DNA of 64,000 bases, taken from NCBI GenBank assembly GCA_036927565.1, contig JAYESD010000002.1, positions 230,041,605-230,105,604 on the forward strand, written 5' to 3'. Position 1 is the stretch's first letter. Every line of letters starts with the position of its first letter. Below are positions 53,896 to 64,000 of the stretch, in pieces. The position numbers and the translations under genes were made by a program. This DNA comes from Tuctoria greenei (lineage: Eukaryota; Streptophyta; Magnoliopsida; Poales; Poaceae). The notes under the pieces were generated by a model. The model was not told the DNA's origin and ran no database searches. It worked only from the letters and a program-made list of their open reading frames with translations.

Positions 53896-56606
53896 TCAGA
53901 GCCCTCGCGTTCAATGAGTTGAACTTCTTTTCTTTCAGTGAAGAAGTAGAGGGTACTTAGCTCGCTTGTCGCGTAGGCGAGCGTCGCATTGCGTCTCGTG
54001 TTAAGAGCCCGACTAGGGTCGAACCGTACTAGCCCAGGCATGTCGAGTGTGCCTCCTTCTTTGCCAATTGTTTCTCGTCGTTGAGACAGGCTTTGCTCTT
54101 CCAGGCGTGTGGAGGGCTCGAGGTGTTCGTCCTCTCGGACTAGAGGCGGGAGGGTTGGGATTTCGTCCCATCGCACCATCGAGTCCTCCACTGGCTCCCA
54201 CATACGGAGCCTGGGGGGGAGGGGCTCTGAGGTTCCGCCTTCTTCTTTGTTGTCGATCACCACTGAGCGGACGTCCTTTTTCACTAAGCGTTTGTGCCCC
54301 ATTCGCGAGCTGTTGATGGCCCGGAGGGGTTGGACTTGGAGGTTTACCTCGATGACCGAACCCTCGAGCCCATCAAGCGGCCTAGTGGGTGAATCCTGGT
54401 AAAATCTGATCCCCCTGACCGTTGGGGGAACGAAACCATACATCCTATTTTGACGGGTTGCATTTTGTTAGACCTTGCTCTAACTGTCTACGCGAATCCT
54501 GAGCCTTTTGGGAGCCCGAGCGGCGCATTGTCGAACCTTCAAGGGGCTACCATAGGACAATTGGGGATGTCAAGGTATTCGCTACCCGAGATGATGTCCC
54601 TATGAGAGGTTGTCCTGCTGTCATCCATCCCTCGTTGTGGTTTGTCCCAAGCGGTCTCAAAACCCCCAGGGGGGCCTACCTTCGAACCCATGGGCGTGCG
54701 TGTTCCCAATATTAAGTTGGGTGCTTACCTGCCTTACCCCAGTTCATAGCTCGGGGTCGCTGGGGTTGTGGGAAGCACTCTCTAGGTCCGCAAAGCCTGG
54801 GTGCATGCTGAGTCCTGCAAACAAAGGAGATGGTTAGTCTACTTACCTGTGTTTGGAAGGCTAGTTCCATCAGGCTTTGTGCATGGTCATCGTTGGGCAT
54901 GGCGACCCCTGTGGTTGTTGTTCGGCTTGGCGATTGCCTGCAGTTGTCGTCAGGCTCGATGATAGCCTACGGTTGTCGTTGGACTCGCGATCGCTTGCAG
55001 TCGGACGGAGGGCCACCATCGTCAGGCCTCACAGGGACGTTTGTTGTGGAGTGGTCCTTCGGCCTGTAGCACCTTCGCGTTCCGGGAAGGGTTGAGTGGG
55101 CACACCCTTCTGCTTGGGCCGGCGAGGGGTCGGTGTGATTGTGCCCGGCGTTAGGATGGGACTGTGGATGTGGCTCACGGAGCATGTCATTAACTGGGGG
55201 TCAGAAGAATGAGCAACCTTTCACTTAAAATGAAATCGTGTCATTCGATATCAAGAGTTTATGAATGACGTATCATGGTGGTTCCTTCTGGTTTACAAGT
55301 ATGTACATAAAAATTATTGGCTCGTGGCCCCCGAGTGATGCGAGACGAGCAATTTGACCCGCTCATAACGCCCCATTCGGGGGGGGGGGTGCCTAGTCAT
55401 GTAGTCCTTATTTTCTCGGGCTCGCTGTCCCTGCGCACCTAGCCTTTTGTCGGCTGGTGGCTTTCGACCATCATAGTGCGAACGGCTCAGTCCACCATCA
55501 TGCCTCGAGGGGTGAGCTGCTCAGTGACAGTTTCTCGGTCCTTCATGTTGGGCTCCCTACCGGTCGGCAGCCCCCGAGTACCTCGGGAAAGCAGTTCGGC
55601 CCTCCTGCTGTGTCGTGGCTAGGGATGGCCGCTCGACCATGGTCCTCTAGGTCTTTGTACCGGGCTTTGCGGCAGGCTGCACATACATGCAGTCGAGCTT
55701 GTCAATGTTGGCATAGAGATCGACAGCGCTCGGGGCGCTGGGCTTGCAGCTGCTCTGATAAGCCCGCCCGACTCGAGGTGAGCAGCGATCATCAGCGCGG
55801 TGGCTGTTGGTGATGGAGGGTGGGCAATTGCCGTGCGGGCGCCCATCCTTCGCCTGCTCTCGCCAGGTTGGAGGTGGTGAGGTTGACCGTCTTGTGGTTG
55901 TTGATCCTCACTCGTAAGCTAGCTTGGCAAGAGAACACGAGTGGACGGTCTGGCTTGCGGTTGCTGCTTCTTCTTCTGCCTTCCTCAGATCGGAGATGGC
56001 GGGGAAAACCATCTTGAGGTTGTTTGACGCTGATCGGTACTCGTCTACCAAGTCGCATGAGTGGTGGATCTGCTCATCTTTGGAGACAGGGGGGTGGCCA
56101 GTCGGCCACAGTTCTACACCAGCAACAGATGCCTCATCTTCCAGGCCGCACCGTGGGTTAGTGCATTTGATCTAGGGAGAGAAGAACGGACCGTCCATCG
56201 TATCTTGGTGCTAGGAGCTTCATATACCAAATCGCATGAGTATTTGTTTGCTACACATGTGGTGTTGTGGTGTCAGTGTCTTGTCCGTCGGTGCTTGGAG
56301 TGAATTTTCTTGCAGGGGACGAGGGCTGGATATGGAGGTGAATTTGCACCAGGATGCCCGTGCCAGCACCTGGCCGATCAGTGCTCGGGGAGCAACTTCG
56401 AGGCGAGGGCGATGGCCGAGATTGGAGGCGAGGTGGAGCCGGGAGGCCGCACCAACATTCGGCCTACGAGCGCTTAGAGGTGAGCTTCGCGACGGGGATG
56501 AAGGCTGGGGCACGGATGCTGACCCATGTCCCATTGGCGCCCAGTGAAGCCGTCAAGGCGGGGATGAGGGAAAACACGCGGCAGTCCCCCTACCCGGCAT
56601 GCCAAC
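53896..56606 (-). mobile_element. Gyp-D internal region, copy 2
   Basis: Counterpart of 49146-51858. Frames on the minus strand include 56220-56534 (SSPSRSSPLSARRPNVGAA) next to the LTR and 53838-54443 (VRWDEIPTLPPLVRED, FDPSRALNTRRNA, LSTLYFFTERKEV). The last residues of that frame are translated from Sire-C DNA across the junction and do not belong to it. The splice-donor-like site at 50099 is kept at about 54846 (CAGGTAAGTAG on the minus strand). No enzyme domain recognised. Confidence 0.5.
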
Positions 56607-57286
56607 TGTTGGTGTTTGGATTGTCAATGAGTACCGATTGTGCTACTCGTTCTGCCTCAAGGCAGCCTAGCAACTAGGACAGAGGATGTATACTGGTTCG
56701 GGCAAGATGCCCTACGTCCAGTTCAAAGGTCACTACTTCTCATTATCAATGGCGAGGGATTTACATGAGTGAGTTGAGGTCCTAGTGCTCTAGAGGAGGG
56801 ATAGTTCCCTATCATTTCTTCTCCATTTCTTGTTGCCTTGGCCTCCCTTTTATAGGTGGAAACTAACCCTCTAGTCGTGGTTACTTCCCGCCTTCCTCAT
56901 GTGGGAGCCATGGTTGCACTGTGGCGCTCGTCGGCATCGTGCCAGCTCCATCTCGTCGCGTCACGTCTCCTGTCAGCCCTACAGTGCCCATGGTGGCATG
57001 TTGTCTCAATGAGATAGGACAGGACATGAAGAGAGTTAGCAGCTGCAGTGGCTCGATCTTCCACGCGGAGACCCTTTGGGCACGCTCCGACCCGGTAGTC
57101 AGGGCCTGGCTGAGTGGGGTTGTAGGCGCCATGCTGTGCGGGGGGTTAGGGGCCCTGCCCTTTCATCCACCTCAATCGTTCGCCAAGTGGGACCTCGATG
57201 ACAGGGCCCGGGCTTGTTCCCTTAGGCCGACCTTGATCGGCCGACACAAACAAGGTTTTGGCCACCCGGGTTCCTGGACCCCGACA
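56607..57286 (-). repeat. Gyp-D LTR, copy 2
   Basis: 680 bp. Starts TGTCGGGGTCCAGG in the minus orientation, closer to the usual TGTCGG...CGACA form than copy 1. TATA box at 56847-56855. Confidence 0.75.
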
Positions 57287-57290
57287 CTTT

Positions 57291-58220
57291 GCATCTCAAC
57301 TAAGTTTCTATTCTTTCTCTCATGACACCATTTTGCTAATGTACATATGATGAATAAAATTTATGATCTATTCCTTTTTCAAAATAAAAGTTATCAAATG
57401 ATTGGTTTTTAAATTCGGTTCCATTATCACTTCTAATTGCTTTCAAAATCCTAAGTGGTGAAGTGAAAGTCTTAGAACTAAACTTCTAATTTGACTATAA
57501 GCTTCATTCATAAATGCCATAAAGTAAATCCAAGAGTATCTAGAATAATAATCAACAATTATAAGCACATACCATTTACCTCCAAAAGATTGAACACGTG
57601 AAGGACCTACAATGTCAAGGTGTAAAAGTTGTGGCGGTGCTATTGTCATCGTCATTATGAATGAAGCATCTGACAAACCTAAAACCATCTTAGCATTTCT
57701 ACAAGAAAAGCACACTTTACCTTTGTCCCCAACCCACGTATGCGATAAAGAACACTACATGTGTGAGGTGATCGAAGCCTACGTGACCAAGTCTACAATG
57801 CCAAAAATATAAGTCCTTCGAATCATTAGCAACTAGACACCTATGCTTAGAAGTTCACATATCAAAATCAGCTTTAAAACTCTTGCAAACCCAGACATGT
57901 TAAACATAAGCTCACTATTTGAATCTACAACTTTGCAACAATTTTTTAGTGAAACTAATCTCTAGATTTCATCTAGCAATTATGAAACTAAAAGCAAGTT
58001 GTATTTCAAATTTTTAACAAGTGCCACATCCTTCAAAGTGTAGTGATTATTCACTCTAACCGAACCCTTAGAATTATAGCAGTTGAAGAATTAGCAGCAA
58101 AAGTAACATTCTCTACACGTGACATAAAATAGAGGGAGAGAACCAATCTTTGTTACCGGTCATGTGTCGTGAGCAACCTGAATCCACAATCCAAATATTC
58201 TCCTTACTCAAGTGTATAAC
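57291..58220 (-). pseudogene. Sire-C protease and integrase N-terminal half
   Basis: Begins after the UAG at 58221-58223. Protease active site intact here (IVDSGCSRHMTG around 58150-58190), unlike the duplicate in unit 1. Pre-integrase (CFSCRNAKMV) and integrase with first catalytic Asp (HLDIVGPSRVQSFGGK, 57443-57715). Frameshifts and stops throughout, and it is truncated by Gyp-D. Confidence 0.85.
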
Positions 58221-58223
58221 CTA
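58221..58223 (-). other. In-frame UAG at the Gag-protease boundary of Sire-C
   Basis: Minus strand TCT ATG TAG GTT ATA, followed in frame by the protease. The duplicate in unit 1 has the same at 53478-53480 (TCT ATG TAG GTT AAA). Confidence 0.6.
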
Positions 58224-60449
58224 CATAGAAGCACAGTACGGCAATAACTCAATACTGGGGTTAGTCAAATGGCATTTAGGAATCCAGTGCTGAGTACATG
58301 ACGTCCAGCAGGAATAACACGCGAAAGCTGAGACAAAATATCAGGTTTATGAGCCATAGTTTGAGGATTTTTGTACCCAACTACTTACCTACGAGGTGTT
58401 ACATGTGTAGCACTAAAAACAGTATATTTGAGACCAAACTTTGAATGTTTTTGACTCATTACAGCAGGTTGCATGTTTCTAACTTCTGATTCAGCTTGCA
58501 TTCTTTCCTTTTTCTGTTGTTTAGCTAGTCTATAACAAAAATCTATGACATGACCATCTCATCACAGTAGGTACAATGAAATTTAACTTTCTGTTCATGT
58601 CTAGATGAGCAAGCAACATGGTTATTAGAAACAGAATGAGACAGCACCCCTACAGATTTGAAAACCACTTCTTTATGTTTAGGAGCTGTTTGAATCAAAC
58701 TACTTTCTAATGACTTTACTATTTTAGGTGGATGTGCCTTAGCATGAGCATGAGAAATCTAATCCAATTTTATTATTGCAAGACTTGGAAGAATTCAGCA
58801 GCAAGTTTAGGTTCTTATTCCCATTACAAAACTGATCTAGTATCCTATGCATGTCATCAAGTTTATTAGACATGTCTAGACAGTTTTCACATGAAGTTTT
58901 TCCTTATATTTTGCAATTAGAACAATATTTAACTTCATGAGAACATAAAGCATTGTTCAAAAAATAAACCTCATCCATAGCATCATGTAGTTTCTTATCA
59001 AGATCATCACAAGTAGAACAATGCAAAACAATTGTAGAACAACTAGCATCTTTTATGTTTTTATCATAAAGTGCAGCAAGCTTTTTGTTCTTCTCAATTT
59101 CAAGTTCAAGTTTATCAAGTGCGGAGGTGTACACACTTCTTAAAGTGGAGAATTGTTCACATATAAGCTGACATGAGGAACAAGAATCATCACTAGGAAT
59201 CAAAGTTTTAAACAAATAATTTTAGATTTTAGTGATTCAATTTTAACATCATTGTCCCTAAGTTTTTGTCCTTTTTCTAAGTATAATAGTGGCACGAGAA
59301 ATAGCATCACATATTTCTTTGCAAGTGGGACATACCTCTTCATCGTTGCTATTGTGTTCTGCCTCCTCCATACTTGATCTTGAGTTGCCCGCCATGAACC
59401 ACATACTTGTCAAATTTCTCTTCATCATCGTCACTTCCGATGTACACATCGCTCAAGCTAAGTTCTTAAAGTGCGGAGACAAAGTTGTCTACCAATTGGC
59501 AACCAGTAAAACACTTGTTGTTGTTGTTTGTAGAGGGGGACTTGAATTTTGCTTGCTTCTCATTACGGAGAGTAGAACCTGAAAGGTTAGGGCAATTTTT
59601 ACGAAAATGTCCAAACTCACTGCATTCGAAACATCATTGAGAACCACCACTTCCTCTTCTTTGAGTTCTCACATTTTGCAATGCTTTTGAGAATCGAGTA
59701 GAAAGAAGTGCTAACTCCTCCTCTGAAAACTCTTCAATCTGTTCATGGGTTAGAGAGGACAGCAAAGCAAGTGTACCACATGATGAAGATTGACTAGAGC
59801 TAGTCGTGTCACATTGTGAAACAAATGCAAGAGACTTGTTGAGATTCTTACATGAGATTATATCAATTTCATGAGTTTTTAACTTGGAATATAGCACATC
59901 TAATATAAGTGTACTCATGACAGTGGATTCACGAATAGATATAACTTTCATCTGCCAAATTGACATGTCTTATGCACTTAGTAATTGCCTAGAAATTTCA
60001 GCATCTGAAAAATTAATGTTGACACTACGCAAGTTGCTGAGAGTTTTGTTAAATCGAGCGAAGAGGTCATCAATTGACTCACCGAGTTGCATCTCGAAGC
60101 GCATGTATTCTTTCTTGAACATTTCTTGTCTTACCTCCTTGATTGTGTTGGATCCTTCATGATAATCACATAGATATTTCCAAACATCGTACGCAGATCA
60201 GAGGTGTGCAACACGATCGAAGTCACTTTGAGTCAATACTTGTATGATCAAGTTTCACGCCTTGTTGTTGATGTTGACATCTCTTATGTTTGTAGCGGTG
60301 ACTTGATCGTTTGGCGGCTCATTGTAAGGCTTGTACACCTTTTCCCATATTGTGAAGCCTTGCGCCTAGATGAAAGCCTCCATACGTGCCTTCCAAACCT
60401 GAAAATCAATGCTATTGAACACACAAGGTTTTACGGAGTATTTCTCCTT
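58224..60449 (-). pseudogene. Sire-C Gag
   Basis: Collinear with Sire-A Gag: N-terminal domain around 60200-60449, MSIWQMKVISIRE (59966), CxxC/coiled-coil-prone part (CSTCDDLDKKLHDAM, 58904-59215). The codon aligned with Sire-B's start ATG is AAG (60447-60449). It carries the same TGA as Sire-A (60198-60200) where Sire-B has CGA. Several frameshifts follow. Non-functional. Confidence 0.83.
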
Positions 60450-60511
60450 GTTGATTAGTCAAAAATACGTGAAAATCATAGAGATTAGAGCACTGTGGCT
60501 TTGATACCAAT

Positions 60512-62095
60512 TGTAGGATTGAAGAGAACGTGAAAATCTACCAGATGAGGGGTGAATAGTAGATTAAAACTTTTCAGCGGAAGCAACAAAAACCCCTCTG
60601 CAAAAAAACAATATGATAAAGAAACAATATGTGCGACTAATCTAAACATGATCAATCATGAAAAAAACCAGTATAGATTGTGAAGAATCAAGTCATGAAG
60701 AACTCACAATAAAAATCACGTAAAAATGTCGAGAAAAACTCTAGTTATGATCGAAAGATCGAACGAGGGTCAATATGTTCTACCAGAGTAAAAAACCAGA
60801 TTTGGAACACTGCGAAGAAGCTCGTGTACATCAGAAACCAAAAATCCAATGATCGTTAAATTTTCACAGATGAAAGATAATCAAGTAGTGAAGACAACCC
60901 AAGAATAATCGCGTCAATTGGATTTGTAAAAATCGATTTATAATAAAAAACACCAAAGCAACATAGTGTTATGCAGAAACTCGACGAGAAAAACTTGTCT
61001 GAAACAAGTCAAATGAACAAGGCACAAAAGCTCCGCTAAACTATGAATTTTATTGATCAAAACACAAGAGGAACAGCCCAAAGTCGTCTCACAATGAGCT
61101 CTGACCTCTCTTGCTTTTATAACCAGCCCTAAGGCCAACCCAATCCAAACTAGGACTTTAATCCTACTCAGTTTCAACCAAAACTTTGCATAACTGCTCA
61201 AGACTCTTCCATACGCAGATAGAAGCAATCTTAAGACTTCCAAACACCTTATGAACGTCATAAACATTCCTAAAACAACTCAACTTCATGAAACACATGA
61301 AATCTAACCAAAAAAAACTCGAAACTTTCTATAAACGAATCATAATCACCCCAGTCGCAGCCTGAGGCATAATCCAGCCGGTTGGACCTTTTCGACGAAT
61401 ACATCCACTTCTCTTCATCACACCTTGTAACCATGTTGCCACTTCCAAGCACTCATTGAATACGTGCAAACATCTTCCAACAATGTCCACGATACCTTCA
61501 TATGCATTGTTCTTGACTCAAACATGTTGTGTGACCTTCCGATCAGCTCAACCACAATTCCTCCCGAACTTGGTTGTTGAACCTCTGATTCCCCCTAAGA
61601 CTAGTTCAGTTGATCCCAGTATCATTCATGTCTTGACCTCAAGAAACACCTGCACATGAACACACAATCAATTCTTCCGAGCACAAGTCCTCGACTTGAC
61701 CCACATTAGTCCGATAACCACAACACCTTATGTGAGCACCTCACATAAGCATGTTGCAAACGTAACAAGATAATGTCCACCATGATCAGCCAAAACACAT
61801 CAAAAACTTAGTAAAAGTATACTAAGCAAATCTTCCCATAAGTGTAAAGCAAGTTTGAAACATTGCAATTGAAAAATATAGCAGCCACATGATTATTTCA
61901 GCACATAGAAAGTTTGGACAGTCCAAAACAGCCACTATGCATTATACAAGAAAAGTTAGGACATTCCGGAACGCAAAACATGTGCAGCTCATGTGCAGCA
62001 AATGTCGAATAGTGCGAAGTGTGTTTCTCAAGTATATTCAAAACTTGCATGTAAACGTACACGTTTAACATAATTGCCAATGTATTCAGCACATA
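60512..62095 (-). repeat. Sire-C 5' LTR, end truncated
   Basis: 1,584 bp. Starts TGTAGGATTG on the left. It runs to CAGCACATAGGT, six bases short of the family end GGTCTCACA, then changes abruptly to env-like sequence. It lacks most of the 32-bp repeat region present in Sire-A (about 61870-61990 differs). Confidence 0.85.
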
Positions 62096-63167
62096 GGTGC
62101 CACATATATGATGAGTTTGCACGGATTCTAGGATTGGAGAACACATTAAACAATGATATCATTGTGCACAACTTAAAGACTTTGGGTAATAAAGAGTTGG
62201 ACTTCATGTATGAGACTCACTATATCTTTGAGCCTCCCACTACTAAAGCATCCTTCCGTTCTTTAGAGCGTTGAATCGTCTTGTAAGGAAGACTTTGGCT
62301 CCTAAGATGAGGATGTTGAGGTTATACTAGGATTCTTAAGAAATTTGATGAAGCTCATAAATGAAAAGGAGAAATTCCATGTGTTTGACTACATCTACAA
62401 TGATATATTCAACATCTCACATACTCCAAACCATTCTTGTTGATATGCACCAAACATCATTTGTATGATAGAGAAAGTGTCAGGGTTGGAGTTTGTAAAG
62501 GACATAAGCACTCGAAGATTCATCCTCATATTCTAACTTCTCTTCCTCCTTCCTCCGCTTCTTTGAGGAGGAGTGTTGAGGCCAGGGATACTAGGGAGGA
62601 GACTGTTGCTTCTCCTCCACCTCCATCTTCTAGAGGATCCTCCAATGGCCTCTTGAAGATCCTCAAGTCCATTTTCACATCATTTTGAAGAGTGCAGATG
62701 AGGACTCAAAAGATGCAGAAGCGCCAAGACAAGTACCTCAAGGCCATTTGTGACAAGCTGGAAATCCCTTGCTAACCAGGAGTATCTGAGGATGAAGAAA
62801 TCATCGAGTTTCCAGACCTCACCAAAGGAGGAGAGAGAGCCTTCTTTGGTGATGAGGTTGGATCCTCCAGTGCCATACCTCTTGCCGGTGTCACTCAAGA
62901 AGAAGAGCACAATGTTGAAGCCTTTGAAAGTGAGTATGAAGAATGAAGACAACAATGAAGAAAGTGAGACTACTGAGAGTGATGAGGAGTAGTGCTAGTG
63001 GTTGTTCTCTCTTTCTTTTCCTTTTTGGTGTCTTGATGCCAAAAGGGAGAGAAAGAGGGGGGGTAGCATATATTTTTCCTTTTATGTTGATTATGGACAT
63101 GTAATAGTCTTAAAACCTTGTTCCTACTCTATGTTATGTTGTTTAAGACTATGTTATTGTGTTTAAT
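62096..63167 (+). pseudogene. Env-like ORF, 3' part, of a third Sirevirus (Sire-3)
   Basis: Homologous to the 3' half of the Sire-2 env-like ORF: YDEFARILGLENTLNNDI against the Sire-2 FAQLLDLEDQLDNEA, then remnants of the SCGYAP region, a Pro/Ser-rich stretch (VASPPPPSSRGSSNG), DKYLKAICDKLEIP and an acidic end (EESETTESDEE, stop at about 62990). Broken by many stops and frameshifts. After it, GGTGTCTTGATGCCAAAAGGG and GAGGGGGGGTAG (63030-63066) match the Sirevirus PPT region. The 3' LTR is not present: Tekay-3 begins at 63168. Confidence 0.75.
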
Positions 63168-64000
63168 TATGACACTCGGTTTTGATAATGAACCAAGTGT
63201 GATGCATATGTATGTCCAGGATGTTCAACACACATACACGAGTGCATCACAAACGGTATTCGGATAATAACCATGTTTCGAATAATAAATAGTACCTTAT
63301 TACAATATCCAAATAGTCTCAAATACAAGTTCTAATAATACTATAGCAAAAAAACTAGGCACTAGTAGACTCCATCTTCATAGGCAATTTGACGGTAACA
63401 CGCACACCTAGAACTCCTCATAGTCCTCCGGATACTCCAAATTATCGCTTGTTATTGAATTAATGTGCGGATAGCAAGAGTGAGTACATGTCGTACTCAG
63501 CAAGTGTGGAAAAGTATGACATGTAGCTTAAATAAGGATGGAATAAATGATTTATTGCACAAAAGTACATTTCATTCATAAAAGTAAGAAAATGCGACTT
63601 ATAATTACTATGTGAGGTCAATTCCCATCATAACCCAAGTAACCAACAATACCATACCCAATTCCATCAATTACCAATTACCAACCATAAATGACCATTC
63701 AGCATAAATAACAATATCCATCAATACTCAAGTAACCGTAAACAATTCCATAACCCAATATCCAATTACAGCTCATATTGAACACTCAGGTCCATAACTC
63801 TAATCATGTGAGGGTCCAGGTCACTCGTAACCGGGAGAATGGCTTTCATGGTAGTTTTACACTCTGCGGGTGGCACCACTTTACCCACAAGTTTGTGATT
63901 TCATCACCTTTCGGTGACTAGGAACCTCCATTATGTCGTCTCACACTTCTATAGGTGTGTGGCCAAGAGATCATAAAATAGCCTTTACAAAGTAACTACC
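63168..64000 (-). mobile_element. Tekay-3: LTR fragment, runs off the window
   Basis: TATGACACTCGGTTTTG...GAACCAAGTG, then CATATGTATGTCCAGGATG, CGTACTCAGCAAGTGTGGAAA and the GTGATTTCATCACCTTTCGG block, all collinear with the Tekay-1 and Tekay-2 LTRs but more diverged. The first dinucleotide TG is changed to TA. It continues past 64000. Confidence 0.85.

Larger units (their letters stand above)
53896..58600. repeat. 4.75-kb tandem duplication, unit 2
   Basis: Second copy of 49146-53895. Starts GTCAGAGCCCTCGCG and runs through Gyp-D copy 2 (53896-57286) into Sire-C up to TTCATGT at about 58600. The junction between units reads CATGTCAGA: a GTC shared by both parent ends, a 3-bp microhomology. 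Confidence 0.92.
57291..62095 (-). mobile_element. Sire-C: Copia element (same family as Sire-A/B), 5' part
   Basis: Minus strand: 5' LTR (60512-62095), PBS (60497-60509, TGGTATCAAAGCC), Gag, UAG, protease, integrase N-terminal half up to the Gyp-D insertion at 57290. RT and the 3' LTR are absent: they were lost left of Gyp-D, since left of 49146 no Sire-C DNA is found. The LTR lacks its last six bases (CTCACA) at 62095. Confidence 0.88.

Noticed and set aside
1..64000. A new defence, biosynthetic or other non-transposon system
   Set aside because: Every stretch with coding signal is assigned to a retroelement frame; nothing else with a recognisable domain remains.

Overview
Plant nuclear DNA, almost certainly from a grass. 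The whole window is a stack of LTR retrotransposons inserted into one another. I see no host gene, rRNA, tRNA, CRISPR array or bacterial-type operon. Evidence for a plant: Ty3/Gypsy (Tekay-type chromovirus and Tat-type) and Ty1/Copia (Sirevirus-like) polyproteins, initiator-tRNA-Met primer sites (TGGTATCAGAGCC type), LTRs of 0.7-2.9 kb, and CpG/CHG C-to-T decay. The species cannot be fixed from the sequence alone.

Layout. 1-1461: LTR of a Sirevirus-like Copia element. 1462-2045 and 12625-12723: two halves of one Tat-type LTR (Tat-A), split by a full-length Tekay chromovirus (Tekay-1, minus strand, 2046-12619, exact 5-bp target duplication ATTTG). 12724-18882: Sire-A, minus-strand Copia copy (partial RT, INT, PR, Gag, 5' LTR). 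18883-18969, 21553-23029 and 42584-48913: pieces of a second Tat element (Tat-B, plus strand): archaeal-type RNase H, integrase, 72-bp tandem repeats, a long antisense ORF and the 3' LTR. Tat-B is interrupted by Sire-A, by a deleted Tekay remnant (Tekay-2, 18970-21552) and by Sire-B (23030-42578). Sire-B is itself interrupted by a second Copia family, Sire-2 (30141-40675, target duplication ATCAC), which carries an extra env-like ORF downstream of pol. 48914-62095: Sire-C, minus-strand, cut by a Gypsy-type element (Gyp-D). A 4.75-kb segment spanning both is tandemly duplicated (49146-53895 and 53896-58600). 62096-63167: env-like 3' end of a third Sirevirus. 63168-64000: start of a third Tekay-like LTR.

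How it works together. Each element's genes would make a Gag shell plus protease, reverse transcriptase, RNase H and integrase, but every copy is broken. Tekay-1 is the best preserved: one uninterrupted frame of about 1,525 codons with only three nonsense changes. Sire-A, -B and -C are copies of one family and can be compared base by base. They share an in-frame UAG exactly between Gag and protease, while most other stops are private. Joining flanks across insertions gives a relative age order: Tat-B, then Sire-A and Sire-B, then Tat-A and Sire-2, then Tekay-1 and the LTR at 1-1461.
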